A stretch of DNA of 64,000 nt from Martinezella tropici (GTDB lineage Bacteria > Pseudomonadota > Alphaproteobacteria > Rhizobiales > Rhizobiaceae). Positions 36,767 to 46,455 of this stretch are shown here, piece after piece. Both the position numbers and the translations under genes were made by a program. The notes under the pieces are model-generated. The model made no database searches and was not told where the DNA came from. It saw nothing but the letters and a program-made list of their open reading frames with translations. Within the stretch, counting starts at the first letter, position 1. Each line of letters begins with the position of its first letter. The stretch is taken from assembly GCF_003287875.1 (NCBI RefSeq), contig NZ_QMKK01000042.1, positions 1 through 64,000 on the forward strand, in the 5' to 3' direction.

Positions 36767-37770
36767 TGGGCATGCCGAACGACAAAGGCGGGCTGATCGT
36801 GCGCGGCCTGACGACGACCTTCGATACGCCGCGTGGACAGGCGATCGCGGCCGCCGATGTGGATTTCGATGTGGCGCCAGGCGAAGTTGTCGGCCTTGTC
36901 GGCGAATCCGGCTCCGGCAAGAGCGTGACGCTGCGCTCCATCATGCGGTTGATCCGCGAACCAGGACAGGTGAGCGGACGTGTCGAATGGCGCGGCCGCG
37001 ATCTCGTCGCCATGCCGGCCGAAGAACTGCGCAAGGTTCGTGGCGGCGAGATCGCGATGATCTTCCAGGAACCGATGACAGCGCTGAATCCGGTGCTGCC
37101 GGTCGGCATGCAGATCGAGGAAAACCTCGCCGCCCACACGGCGCTGAACGCGAGAGAACGCAGGGCCCGCGCGCTTGAGCTGATGAACATCGTCGGCATC
37201 CCCGCCGCCGAACGGCGGCTGCAGCAATATCCGCACCAGTTTTCGGGCGGCATGCGCCAACGCGCCATGATCGCTATCGCGCTTGCCTGCTCGCCGAAGC
37301 TGCTGCTCGCCGACGAGCCGACGACAGCGCTTGACGTCACGATTCAGGATCAGATCCTCAAATTGCTGCTCGATCTGCGCGATCGATTGTCGATGAGTGT
37401 CGTTCTCGTCACCCACGACCTCGGCGTGGTCGCCGCGACCTGCGACCGCATGGCGGTCATGTATGCCGGCCGCATCGTCGAGACCGGAACGGTTGCGGAT
37501 GTCTTCGGCAAGCCGCGCCATCCCTACACGCGCGGCCTGCTGGGATCGGTGCCGCGCTCCGGCACGTCGCGAACCGTGCTTCAGTCGATCGAGGGCACGC
37601 CGCCGAGCCTCACCAATCTGCCGGAAGGATGCGCTTTCCATCCGCGCTGCAAGTTTGCAACCGAACACTGTCTGAAAGAGCGGCCGGTATTGGAGACCGT
37701 GACTCCCCACGGCCGGATGGTTGCCTGTTTCCACCATGACCTCGTGGCGACGGCGGAGGCAATCATTTGA
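36763..37770 (+). CDS. Dipeptide-type ABC transporter ATPase (DppD type)
   Basis: A 335-residue ATPase with GESGSGKSV as Walker A near residue 46, the signature SGGMRQR and DEPTTALDVTIQ. The C-terminal extension has CAFHPRCKFATEHC, the Cys-rich pattern of DppD/OppD proteins. Its stop overlaps the DppF start. Unlike the operon at 20064, this system keeps the two ATPases as separate genes. Confidence 0.93.
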   Translation: MMGMPNDKGGLIVRGLTTTFDTPRGQAIAAADVDFDVAPGEVVGLVGESGSGKSVTLRSIMRLIREPGQVSGRVEWRGRDLVAMPAEELRKVRGGEIAMIFQEPMTALNPVLPVGMQIEENLAAHTALNARERRARALELMNIVGIPAAERRLQQYPHQFSGGMRQRAMIAIALACSPKLLLADEPTTALDVTIQDQILKLLLDLRDRLSMSVVLVTHDLGVVAATCDRMAVMYAGRIVETGTVADVFGKPRHPYTRGLLGSVPRSGTSRTVLQSIEGTPPSLTNLPEGCAFHPRCKFATEHCLKERPVLETVTPHGRMVACFHHDLVATAEAII

Positions 37771-38771
37771 ACGCGAACCTTCCCATTCTTTCGATCGATG
37801 GCGTCTCGAAACATTTTGCCGGTCCTTATTCACTGGCGCGCCGCCTTCAAGGAAAACCGCCGCTCGCAGTCCACGCGCTGCGCGACGTCTCGCTTCAGAT
37901 CCATCGCGGTGAAACACTTGGCATTGTCGGAGAATCCGGCTGCGGAAAATCGACTTTGGCACGCTGTCTGGTGCGTCTGCATGAGCCGGATGGCGGAGCG
38001 ATCCGTTTCGAGGGCAAGGATATCGGCACATTCCGCCGCGGCGAACGGCGCGCCTTCAACCGGCGCGTCCAAATGATCTTTCAGGATCCCTACGGTTCGC
38101 TCAACCCCCGCATGACCGTTTCGCAGATCCTCGGAGAAGCGCTCTCCGTCCATAAGATGCGCCCTGCCGCCGAAATCGACCATCGCATTGCCGAACTGCT
38201 TGAACTTGTACGCCTGCCGCAGGACGCCGCCGCGCGCTATCCCCACGAGTTTTCCGGCGGCCAGCGCCAGCGCATCGGCATTGCGCGAGCGCTTGCCGTG
38301 GAGCCCGATGTCATCGTTGCAGACGAGCTGGTGTCGGCGCTCGATGTCTCGGTGCAGGCCCAGGTCGTCAATCTACTCCTGCGACTTCAGGAGCAATTGC
38401 ACCTCACCGTCATCTTTGTCGCTCACGACCTTCGGCTGGTACGCCACATCTCGCATCGCGTGGCTGTCATGTATCTCGGGCAGGTGGTGGAAGTGAATAC
38501 GTCGGAAGGTCTCTTCACCGCCCCGCGTCACCCCTATTCCAAAGCGCTGCTCGATGCCGCACCGGAACTCGATCCGTCGCGTCGCAACCGCATGGTCGCG
38601 GCGCGGGGCGAACTGCCAAGCCCACTGGCGGTGCCGCCGGGATGCGCCTTCGCCAGCCGCTGTCCGCATGCCTTCGACCGCTGCAGGGTCGAGCGACCAC
38701 TTCTGACGCCGCGCGGTCACGGCCAGCTTGCCGCCTGCCACCTTCAAGATTTTGGGGCGCCGAAGCCCTGA
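37767..38771 (+). CDS. Dipeptide-type ABC transporter ATPase (DppF type)
   Basis: A 334-residue ATPase. Walker A GESGCGKST near residue 53, signature SGGQRQR, the Walker B region DELVSALDVSVQ (Leu where Pro is usual), and the C-terminal CAFASRCPHAFDRC motif. The TTG start overlaps the DppD stop (ATTTGAAC). With DppD it powers the transporter; the M32 peptidase follows 9 bases later. Confidence 0.92.
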   Translation: MNANLPILSIDGVSKHFAGPYSLARRLQGKPPLAVHALRDVSLQIHRGETLGIVGESGCGKSTLARCLVRLHEPDGGAIRFEGKDIGTFRRGERRAFNRRVQMIFQDPYGSLNPRMTVSQILGEALSVHKMRPAAEIDHRIAELLELVRLPQDAAARYPHEFSGGQRQRIGIARALAVEPDVIVADELVSALDVSVQAQVVNLLLRLQEQLHLTVIFVAHDLRLVRHISHRVAVMYLGQVVEVNTSEGLFTAPRHPYSKALLDAAPELDPSRRNRMVAARGELPSPLAVPPGCAFASRCPHAFDRCRVERPLLTPRGHGQLAACHLQDFGAPKP

Positions 38772-38780
38772 CAGGATGAG

Positions 38781-40301
38781 ATGACCATGAGCTTTGCCGC
38801 TTTCGAAACCGACATCGCCAGGATCAATGATATCCTTTGCGCCGTGAACCTGCTCACCTGGGATGCACGCACCATGATGCCGCCAGGCGGCGTCGATGCA
38901 CGTGGCAAGCAGATAGCTACACTGGTCGGCCTTGCCCATGACCTTGCCACGAGCGACAAGCTGCAGCGCGCCATCGAAGGCGCGCGTTCGGAATTGTCCG
39001 GCGCCGATACCGCCGACCCACGCCGTCTCGCGGTTGAGCAGGCAGCCGAAGCCATCGGCACACTTTCGCGTATTTCCCCCTGTCTCGTCAGCGCCGCGGC
39101 CGAACTGAAGACCGTCGCGCAATCCACCTGGACCAAGGCCCGCGCCACCAACGATTTTGCCGCCTTTGCACCACTTCTGGAACGCACGATGGAGATGCAG
39201 CGTGAGATCGCTGCCGACATCGGCTATGAAGAGCATCCCTACGATGCGCTGGTCGCAACTTACGAGCCGGGCATGAGCTGGTCACGGCTGCGCGGCATCT
39301 ATGACGAGCTGCGCGATGGCCTTCTGCCCCTGCTCGCACAGTCGAAAGAGGCCAACGTGCGGTCAGAAATTCTCGATCGCGCCTATCCGGTCGACAAGCA
39401 GCGCGCCTTCTCCAGTCTCATTTCAGCCCGCTTCGGCTATGATTTCAATCGTGGGCGCCTCGACGACACCGTCCATCCGTTCGAGATTTCCTTCACACGT
39501 TCCGACGTGCGCATCACCGGCCGCTTTCGTGAAACCTGGTTGCCCGGCGGCCTCTTCGCAGTCTGGCACGAGGCAGGTCACGGCATCTATGAGCAGGGCA
39601 TATCTGAAGCCTTCAGCCGTTCCACCTTCACCACCGATTTCGTAAATCTCCACGCGGTCGGCGGCACCAGTTTTGGCACACATGAATCGCAGTCTCGCCT
39701 CTGGGAAAACCGCGTCGGCCGCTCCCGCCGTTTCTGGGAACTCAACTTCGCCGATCTGCAGAGGGTCTTCCCCGACCAGCTAAGCGACGTCACTCCGGAG
39801 GATTTCTGGCGGGCGGTCAACGCTGCACGTCCAGGGTTCATCCGTGTCGAGGCCGACGAATTGACCTACGACTTGCACATCATTCTGCGCTCGGAGATCG
39901 AGGCGGGACTGATAGCGGGCGAAATCCGTGTTGCTGATCTGCCCGAGATCTGGCGCGAAAAGATGAGGGCCTATCTCGGCCTCGATGTGCCGAACGATAC
40001 ACTCGGCGTGCTGCAGGATGTTCACTGGTCGTCAGGCATGGTCGGCTCCTTCCCCACCTATACGATCGGCAACATCATGTCCTCGCAGTTCTTCGCCGCC
40101 GCCCGCAAGGAGACAGCAATCGAGCGTGGATTGGAAGACGGCGATTACCTCCCGCTGAAGACCTGGCTGAACGAGAATGTCCATCAATACGGACGGTCGA
40201 AAAGACCGAGCCAGTTGCTGGTGGACGCGACGGGCGAAGACCTTTCCGTCGCGTCCTATGTCAGCGACCTGAAACTCAAGGTAGAAGACCTCACCGCTTG
40301 A
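38781..40301 (+). CDS. M32-family carboxypeptidase (Taq type)
   Basis: A 506-residue zinc carboxypeptidase. The HEXXH zinc motif is HEAGHGIYEQ with His263, Glu264 and His267. The block GTHESQSRLWEN downstream provides the third ligand Glu. Length is normal for the family (about 500). It starts 9 bases after dppF with AGGATGAG ahead, so it is the last gene of this operon. Cytoplasmic M32 enzymes trim single C-terminal residues from imported peptides, which fits the transporter. Confidence 0.93.
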   Translation: MTMSFAAFETDIARINDILCAVNLLTWDARTMMPPGGVDARGKQIATLVGLAHDLATSDKLQRAIEGARSELSGADTADPRRLAVEQAAEAIGTLSRISPCLVSAAAELKTVAQSTWTKARATNDFAAFAPLLERTMEMQREIAADIGYEEHPYDALVATYEPGMSWSRLRGIYDELRDGLLPLLAQSKEANVRSEILDRAYPVDKQRAFSSLISARFGYDFNRGRLDDTVHPFEISFTRSDVRITGRFRETWLPGGLFAVWHEAGHGIYEQGISEAFSRSTFTTDFVNLHAVGGTSFGTHESQSRLWENRVGRSRRFWELNFADLQRVFPDQLSDVTPEDFWRAVNAARPGFIRVEADELTYDLHIILRSEIEAGLIAGEIRVADLPEIWREKMRAYLGLDVPNDTLGVLQDVHWSSGMVGSFPTYTIGNIMSSQFFAAARKETAIERGLEDGDYLPLKTWLNENVHQYGRSKRPSQLLVDATGEDLSVASYVSDLKLKVEDLTA

Positions 40302-40946
40302 TTGGGCAAGGTCACTCACCGACCGCAAGCTGGCCTTAGAAAGATCTAGCCAGAGTTTCGCGGCTCGCAAAATCGGCGAATGCCTTTCAGACGACGCCTA
40401 CAGCAGATATTACAGGCCGCACATGAAGTTGCGCATAAGCACACGAGTAACTATGGCCGTTCTGTCTGCGCGTCATAGAGTGGCGTGTACTCAATACAAC
40501 GGCTTCAATTTTCATGCACGCGATGTCTGAAATTCGGCAAAGCTTTGCCCGCCGCGGGGCCGCCCTTCCGGGGGCGGCCCGTCGAAAACCTCGAGAAAGC
40601 AAGTTTTCCTAGGTGCCAGGCACGATACCGAATGTTCAAGTGCAATCGCCAGATTGCATTTGTCATTAGCGCTTGCGGTCACATTTATCGCCTGTGCCGG
40701 TTTCACCTCGTGTTGCCTTGCGGACTGGCCCGCGGCCAGCGGTAAAGCGGTACTTCTATCGAGGTGAAGCCTAGCGCGCTGGTGATCTGCGCGGGCCTGC
40801 CCAAGAAGAAAAGGGCGCCCGATCGCGGCCGCCACGGATGTTTATGCCGGAGGCGGTCTGCTCGGCAGTCCATGACTCATGGCCGAGGGAGTGGAGGAAT
40901 GCTCCCGGCCATGCGCCTCTTTTGAGTTGCCTGGGCGTGGTCATCG
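40302..40946. other. Gap after the M32 operon with two hairpins
   Basis: No gene was recognised. A 9-base stem GGGCCGCCC/GGGCGGCCC lies at 40557-40580 (loop TTCCGG). Another, ATGGCC..GGGAG/CTCCC..GGCCAT, lies at 40879-40912, close to the hipA stop, with TTTT on the plus side only. They may end the converging transcripts. The junction of catabolic and accessory DNA probably falls in this gap. Confidence 0.45.
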
Positions 40947-42272
40947 TCAGCCACCTCCGCTGGCGATCAGGGTTTCGCGCGCGGTGCGGAATGCATCCTG
41001 CAGTGACTTGTGGTTATGGAGGCCTTCGAGGGCATAAAAGTTGAGAAACTGACGCCCGGCGAACAGCTTGCGGTCGACAGGGCTGAGGGCTGCTTCGTCA
41101 CAGATCTCTCGCCAGTGTTCGGCGATGGTCTTGATCTGGTGCTCGATCAGCGCGGCGGCTTCCGTTTCTTTCAGGTGATAGTCAGGCGCGGCAGCGAGCA
41201 AGGTGGCGAGCGTGCTGGCGCGCCTCTCACCCTTGATCAGCATGGCCTGCGTGGCTTCGTTGCCAGTGCGGCCTTGCGGACAGATGTCATAGGCGGGTGT
41301 CAGGGTCAGCGCCTTGCCATCCCAGAAGGCGGCATGGTTGCGAGCATGGTCGTCGGTGTTCCCGCACAGCACGTTGAAGCAAATCCGCCCGTACAGCTCC
41401 TTGAGCGTATCCTTGGGGTCGGTGAAGCGGTGGCGGATCAGCTCGGCAAGGTCTTCGTATGAGGCATAGCGGGCCATCATCTCATCAAGGCCCAGCATGG
41501 TTAGGCCCGAGACCATGGCGTGCCGCGTCCAGCCGTTCTTGGTGCGGCTGCGGTCGAAGCGCTCGATCAGCAGCACGTCCTTTTGCGCGGCACGGGTCAT
41601 TGCTACGGACGCGGCGTTGAGCCCGGAGGCGGTCGCAAGCCTCATGGCGATGAATTCGGCCTTCACGACGCTGTAGGTGTCGTTGGTGGCCGAGAATTTG
41701 GCGATGAACTTCTTCGTGTCGTCATCGATCAGCGCCTTGGGGCGCGCGCCGCCGATCGAGGTGCCGTGATTGAGTGCCTGGTCGAGTACCGGAATAAGTG
41801 GGACGCCCTTTTCGACGAGTTCGGCCGCTTCGAGGAGTTGGTCAAGCGAGGCTTGCGCGGCAAGGCGGGGAACATACTCTGTGGCCGATGCCTGGAAATC
41901 GAGGGCGCCAATCCGGTCGGAGCCCGACTGGAGCAGAAAGGTCAGCTCGTTGATGTCAGGCACGCCGGCAGCGTCGGGCTTTTTGCCCGTCAGCCTGTTA
42001 ATGATGACTCGGCGGCCCCAGGCGTCCGGCGAGGCGTCGCGAATGCAGCTCGCCATCGACAGGCCACTGATCGGGGGGATCGTGCCCTCTTGAAGCGGCA
42101 GTTCCGGCTCATAGAGGGAAATCGCGTTCTTACGGCGCCGATAGCTGGAGCCATAGGTGAAGAGCAGGCGCTCGCCGTCCTGATCGAGGCGGCCCGCGAC
42201 CACCGGTTCCGTCGCCCCCGGCAGCCACATCCAGACAAAGGCTTCGGTGGCATCCGCCTTAGAAGTCATCAT
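40947..42272 (-). CDS. hipA: HipA-family toxin kinase
   Basis: A 441-residue HipA protein: HipA N-terminal domain, then the kinase core with GGARPKALID (ATP-binding loop), LLIERFDR, and the catalytic block NVLCGNTDDHARNHAAF followed by the metal-binding LTPAYDICP. HipA kinases inactivate tRNA synthetases and cause dormancy. No stop or frameshift is seen, so it looks functional. The ATG overlaps the hipB stop by 14 bases (start 42272), the usual order with the antitoxin first. Confidence 0.9.
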   Translation of the reverse strand: MMTSKADATEAFVWMWLPGATEPVVAGRLDQDGERLLFTYGSSYRRRKNAISLYEPELPLQEGTIPPISGLSMASCIRDASPDAWGRRVIINRLTGKKPDAAGVPDINELTFLLQSGSDRIGALDFQASATEYVPRLAAQASLDQLLEAAELVEKGVPLIPVLDQALNHGTSIGGARPKALIDDDTKKFIAKFSATNDTYSVVKAEFIAMRLATASGLNAASVAMTRAAQKDVLLIERFDRSRTKNGWTRHAMVSGLTMLGLDEMMARYASYEDLAELIRHRFTDPKDTLKELYGRICFNVLCGNTDDHARNHAAFWDGKALTLTPAYDICPQGRTGNEATQAMLIKGERRASTLATLLAAAPDYHLKETEAAALIEHQIKTIAEHWREICDEAALSPVDRKLFAGRQFLNFYALEGLHNHKSLQDAFRTARETLIASGGG

Positions 42273-42624
42273 CGACCTCCTTCACACTGTGGCGGACGCT
42301 TTTGGGCAGAAGGGTCAGTTTTTCGTCCAGGCGGGCGTTGTGCATCTGCAGGGCGCGCTCGTCATAGTCGAACAGGCGTACACCGACGATTGAAGCGACC
42401 TCGAAGACGATACCGATCTCGGGGCTGGGTGCGCCCTTTTCGATGCTGGATAGGGTCGTGCGACTGATGCCGGCGCGGTCGGCCAGTTCCTGCGCGGTCA
42501 GGCCGCGCTCGGCGCGGCCGACGCGGATCAGCTTGCCGAGCATGGTGAGGGCTTGGCGCGTGATTCTTGAATAGCTTCTCTGACGGGGCACGATATATCT
42601 CGCTTCGTTCATTTGAGTGGACAT
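42259..42624 (-). CDS. hipB: HipB-like XRE antitoxin
   Basis: A 121-residue helix-turn-helix protein (LGKLIRVGRAERGLTAQELADRAGISRTTLSSIEKG about residues 30-66) that neutralises HipA and represses the operon. The ATG at 42624 gives MSTQMNEARYIV. A longer frame begins at 42861 and has the near-duplicate MTNQMNKT 81 bases upstream, starting at 42705, a result of a tandem repeat. I keep the proximal start because the distal leader is not conserved in length. An alternative start is 42612. Confidence 0.85.
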   Translation of the reverse strand: MSTQMNEARYIVPRQRSYSRITRQALTMLGKLIRVGRAERGLTAQELADRAGISRTTLSSIEKGAPSPEIGIVFEVASIVGVRLFDYDERALQMHNARLDEKLTLLPKSVRHSVKEVDDDF

Positions 42625-42735
42625 GAAGTCCTCTGACGTCCAGAATTCTGTACAGTATGACATCAACCTTACATCCGGGCAAGTTTTGTTCATTTGATTG
42701 GTCATAGTGGGGGCTCGCGGCCAGAATTTTATACA
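42607..42735 (-). repeat. Imperfect 81-base tandem duplication across the hipB start
   Basis: Segments 42607-42654 and 42688-42735 are copies at a period of exactly 81 bases. Both contain TTCATTTGA(G/T)TGG(A/T)CAT and CCAGAATT(C/T)T(G/A)TACA at the same internal distance. On the minus strand each copy encodes an in-frame M-x-x-Q-M-N start. The outer copy is followed upstream by TATAC..GTATA, a possible operator. The divergence suggests the duplication is old. Confidence 0.7.
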
Positions 42736-42772
42736 CCGCGAGTATAGGCCATAGTAGGTCAAAGGGAGCTCC

Positions 42773-43975
42773 GTGTCGGCCGGCGAGTGTGTCGAAATCA
42801 TTGTCAACCTCGCACGGATGAACAAGGTCCGGGATATCGACACGATCAACGACACCATCACTGTCGAGGCGGGATGCCTGCTCGCTGCGATTCAGGCCGA
42901 AGCGGCGAAAGCGATGCGCCTCTTCCCGTTGCGCATTGCCTCCGAGGGGAGTTGCCAGATCGGCGGCAACCTTGCCACCAATGCCGGCGGCAGCAATGTC
43001 ATACGCTATGGCAATACCCGAGACTTGGTTCTCGGCCTGGAAGTCGTGTTGGCGGATGGGCGGATATGGAATGGGTTGCGTGGACTGCGTAAGGACAATA
43101 TGGGGTACGACCTGAAGCAGCTCTTCATTGGCAGCGAGGGTACACTCGGCATCATCACCGGCGCCGTGCTGAAGCTGTTTGCGAAGCCTGCCTCTATCGC
43201 CACAGCTGTCTGCGCCGTGCCGTCGGTCCAAGCGGCACTGGAGCTGCTGGCCCTGTCCAAGCAGCGGACCGGTGGGCAGATAACGGCTTTCGAGCTCATG
43301 CCGCGCAATGGTCTGGAGCTCGCCTTTAAGCATTTTCCGGCGTACCGCATGTCTTTGGACAGGCTGCACGATTGGCAACTGCTCATCGAGTTCTCCTCAA
43401 TCGACGAGGCCGTCTCTCAGCAGGAACGGATCGAAGCCACGCTCTCCGAGGCCCATGCATCCGGCCTAATCGTCGATGCGGCCATCGCTGCCTCCATCGA
43501 ACAAAGCAGAAGCTTCTGGGCAATTCGCGAAGCATTGGCGGAAGCCGACATGAAGGAGGGGCCGACGATCCAGGGGGATATTTCCGTTCCGATCTCAGTA
43601 ATACCCCACTTCCTTGACAGCTGCTCGAGCGAGATCACAAAGGCGGTCGACGGCGCCCGGATCGTTGCCTTCGGCCATCTTGGCGACGGCAATATCCATT
43701 TAGGGATCGTTGCACCGGAAAGAATCCCGGCCGAGGAGTTTCTAGCCAGATCGGAGGAAATTGAGGGCATCATCTGCGATCAAGCCCACCGATTCGGCGG
43801 TTCCGTCGCCGCTGAACACGGTCTTGCAAGCATGAAGACCGATGCGTTCCTCAAATATCGCGGCGACATCGAGCAGGATCTCATGTTGGCGATCAAGCAT
43901 AGCCTCGACCCTCATAACATGATGAATCCAGGCAAAGTGCTAAAAGCGAGACCGGTTAAGCTTTCCACGGGGTGA
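42773..43975 (+). pseudogene. FAD-linked oxidase (GlcD/D-2-hydroxyglutarate dehydrogenase type), 5'-truncated
   Basis: The 400-residue frame matches a family usually about 470 residues: IGGNLATNAGGSNVIRYGNTRDLVLGLEV, the substrate-binding HLGDGNIHLG, and the C-terminal DPHNMMNPGKVL. The N-terminal FAD-binding part, including the GGNTGLVGG block, is missing. The frame joins hipBA-side DNA at about 42770, just where that block should continue. GTG 42773 follows AGGGAG, so a shortened product could still be made, but it would probably not bind FAD. A deletion or insertion at the hipBA boundary explains it. Confidence 0.75.
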
Positions 43976-44008
43976 GTTCTGCACGGTCGTTGGTGAGGCG
44001 GAAAGCGG

Positions 44009-44390
44009 GTGTTGATTACCGCCTATGGGAACGACTGCGAGTCTTGCTGCCGGGAATGGATGATCTTGGGCTGGCTGTGCCGCGCCGTGGATCCAGACGG
44101 GTATGTCCCGGATGAAATCGTTCAGGTTCGTCGCAACACCAAGGCAGCCAAGCGATTGCTGGTCCGTTTGCTGAAGAAACAGGGCTTGGCGCCCAAACAC
44201 ATCATCACCGACAAGCTGCGATCCTTTACGGCGCCGCCCGGCGTCAGGTCATGCCCGCCGTCGAGCATCGCTCTCATAAAGGCCTGAACAACAGGGCCGA
44301 GAATTCACGTCTACCATTTCGGAAGCGAGAACGAACCCGGCAAGGATTTCGGTCGATCGGCGCGTCTAAAGTTCGCCAATTCAGGCATAA
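44009..44390 (+). mobile_element. IS6-family transposase remnant
   Basis: In frame, LCRAVDPDGYVPDEIVQ...KRLLVRLLKKQGL and IITDKLRS match the DDE core of IS6/IS240-type transposases. After LRS an extra base shifts the frame; the other frame continues YGAARRQVMPAVEHRSHKG and NNRAENSRLPFRKRERTRQ. Both N-terminus and C-terminus are missing, and no terminal repeats were found. It sits between the truncated oxidase and the CoA-transferase gene, whose end overlaps its last bases. Confidence 0.8.
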
Positions 44391-45709
44391 AGCCCTGCCC
44401 CGTGGGCTGCCCGGTCCAGCTCCTCGCGAAAATCAGGATGCGCCAGCGCAATCAATGCCTTTGCTCGCTCGGCCACCGACTTGCCCTTGAGGTTCGCCCA
44501 TCCATATTCGGTGACGATGATATGGGTGTCGTTGCGCGATGTGGTCACCGGCCCGGTGAGCGCCGGAACAATGCGCGAAAGCGTGCCCTTTGCCGCGGTG
44601 GAATGACAGGCGATGATCGACCGTCCGCCCCGCGACGCATAGGCGCCACGCACGAAATCGACCTGGCCGCCGGATGCACTGAATTGCCTGCCATTCACGA
44701 ATTCCGAATTGCACGCCCCGTTCAGATCGACCTGCAGCGTCGCATTGACCGACACCGCCCGGTCGTTCTGAGAAATGACGAAAGGATTGTTCACATAGTC
44801 GACCGGATGGGCTTCGATGTCCGGATTGTCGTGCAGGAGGTTGTAAAGCGATTGATCTCCCAGCGCGAAGGTGAAGATCGACCGCCCGACATGCGTCTGC
44901 TTGCGGCTATTGTCGACCACACCCGCCTTAAGCAGATCGGCGAGGCCTACCGTCATCATTTCCGTATGGATGCCGAGATGACGATGATGCAAAAGGCGTG
45001 AGCACACCGCATCCGGCAACGCGCCGATGCCCATTTGCAGGCAATCGCCGTCTTCCACCAAGCCTGCGACGATCGCGCCGATGGTATCGTCTACCTCATT
45101 GCTTGGAGCTGCCGGCAGTATCGGCAGGCTGACGTCATTTTCGACCAGCGCCGTCACGCTCGATATGGGAATCATGCAATCGCCCCGAACATAGGGCATA
45201 TTTGCGTTGACTTCGAGGATCAGCCGAATTCCCGGCTTGCGCGATACGGTGAGCGCATAATCTGTACTGACGCCGAGGCTGAAATTACCATCCGCATCCA
45301 TCGGCGCGACCGTTGCGATCAGCGTATCCACCCCGACATGCTCGACCAGCGAGCGCGGCACCTGGCTGAAATGGCAGGGCACCAGGTCGACGGCCGGCAA
45401 TGCTTCCGCCGATCGCCTCTTGTCGAGCGCACGTTCCACGCCTCCGTGAAAGTAACTTATCGGAATGATCTGGTCACACAGGTCGAAATCGAAGACGCTG
45501 GTTCCCGCAACGCCGGTGCAAAGAAGATAATGGAGCCGCAAATTGTCGATGGCTCCCGCCCGAGCCCGTTCGGCAAGGGCCGCAAGAATGGCGGGTGGCT
45601 GCCCCGCAGCGATCGGCATCGCGACCTTCGCGACCGACGGAATTAGGTCGACGGCCTCCTTTGCGGATCGCAGCCGTTCGCGATACAGCATCTGATGCGT
45701 ACCAGTCAT
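44381..45709 (-). CDS. Acetyl-CoA hydrolase/transferase-family CoA-transferase
   Basis: A 442-residue family I CoA-transferase of the Cat2/4-hydroxybutyrate CoA-transferase type. The catalytic region reads GIHTEMMTVGLADLLKAGVV near residue 247 and the C-terminal part has TEYGWANLKGKSVAERAKAL. The start ATG 45709 has GGGAGGAGG. No partner gene of a CoA pathway is close. The 3' end abuts the IS6 remnant but the protein looks complete. Substrate unknown. Confidence 0.9.
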   Translation of the reverse strand: MTGTHQMLYRERLRSAKEAVDLIPSVAKVAMPIAAGQPPAILAALAERARAGAIDNLRLHYLLCTGVAGTSVFDFDLCDQIIPISYFHGGVERALDKRRSAEALPAVDLVPCHFSQVPRSLVEHVGVDTLIATVAPMDADGNFSLGVSTDYALTVSRKPGIRLILEVNANMPYVRGDCMIPISSVTALVENDVSLPILPAAPSNEVDDTIGAIVAGLVEDGDCLQMGIGALPDAVCSRLLHHRHLGIHTEMMTVGLADLLKAGVVDNSRKQTHVGRSIFTFALGDQSLYNLLHDNPDIEAHPVDYVNNPFVISQNDRAVSVNATLQVDLNGACNSEFVNGRQFSASGGQVDFVRGAYASRGGRSIIACHSTAAKGTLSRIVPALTGPVTTSRNDTHIIVTEYGWANLKGKSVAERAKALIALAHPDFREELDRAAHGAGLYA

Positions 45710-45999
45710 TGGGTCCTCCTCCCGATGTCATTCTCAGAAAAAAATCAGCATCGATCTGCATGTTGATGCCCTCCCCGGCATCTATGATCGTTGCGGCTGT
45801 TCTCCTCTGCCCAGAACAGCCTTTATCAAAACCGCGTAATGCGTGTTCTGGCAAGACTGGACGAACAGTGATGTGTGAGGGCGGTAACATTCCCGGGATC
45901 AAGCGGCATGCCCAGCTCGGCATGGAAACCCGCAGCCTTTCTCACACCATTGTTCGCCAAGTCGGCCATTTTCGCAGTTTGGGGCCGGCCAGGCCGACC

Positions 46000-46455
46000 T
46001 CACAAGGCGCGCCGCGACAGGTATAAACCACAAGAGATCAGGCACCAGGCGACTGGGCTCGTCACCGAAAGGCTCTCGGACAGCAACGTCACCGCGACGA
46101 TAAGGCTGACGATGGGCTTTGCAAATTGCAGTGGCGCGATCGACGCGACCCCACCTTTGGCGAGCGCCCAGAACCAGGCCGCAAACCCAATGAGGGTGCA
46201 AACCATGATCAGGAAGGCAAGGGCCGCCCAACCGTTCGACGTGACCTCGCCCCCACCAACGTCGGAAGGGCAGGCAAGGCGATCTCTGCACCGACGAGAA
46301 TCGACCATGTGGTGGCGGCGAATAATCCGATCCGAGCCGACAGCCGTGCACCCGCGACATAGCCGACGCTCACCGGGACGGTGACGGCGAGAACAATCAG
46401 ATCGCAGAGCGTTGCGCCCCAGAGCCTTCCCTTCAGCCTGTCGATATGAAGGTCG
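46000..46455 (-). pseudogene. EamA/DMT-type transporter remnant, frameshifted
   Basis: On the minus strand one frame gives LWGATLCDLIVLAVTVPVSV...GARLSARIGLFAATTWSILVG, which continues in another frame after about 46255 as WAALAFLIMVCTLIGFAAW and FAKPIVSLIVAVTLLSESLS. These are the second half of a drug/metabolite transporter. The N-terminal half is missing, replaced by IS3-like sequence. Not functional. Confidence 0.7.

Noticed and set aside
40485..40745. Short frames in the gap before hipA
   Set aside because: No motif, no ribosome site; I searched for the missing oxidase N-terminus (GGNTGLVGG block) here and did not find it.
46126..46362. Plus-strand frame over the transporter remnant
   Set aside because: A shadow; minus-strand frames carry the recognisable EamA blocks.
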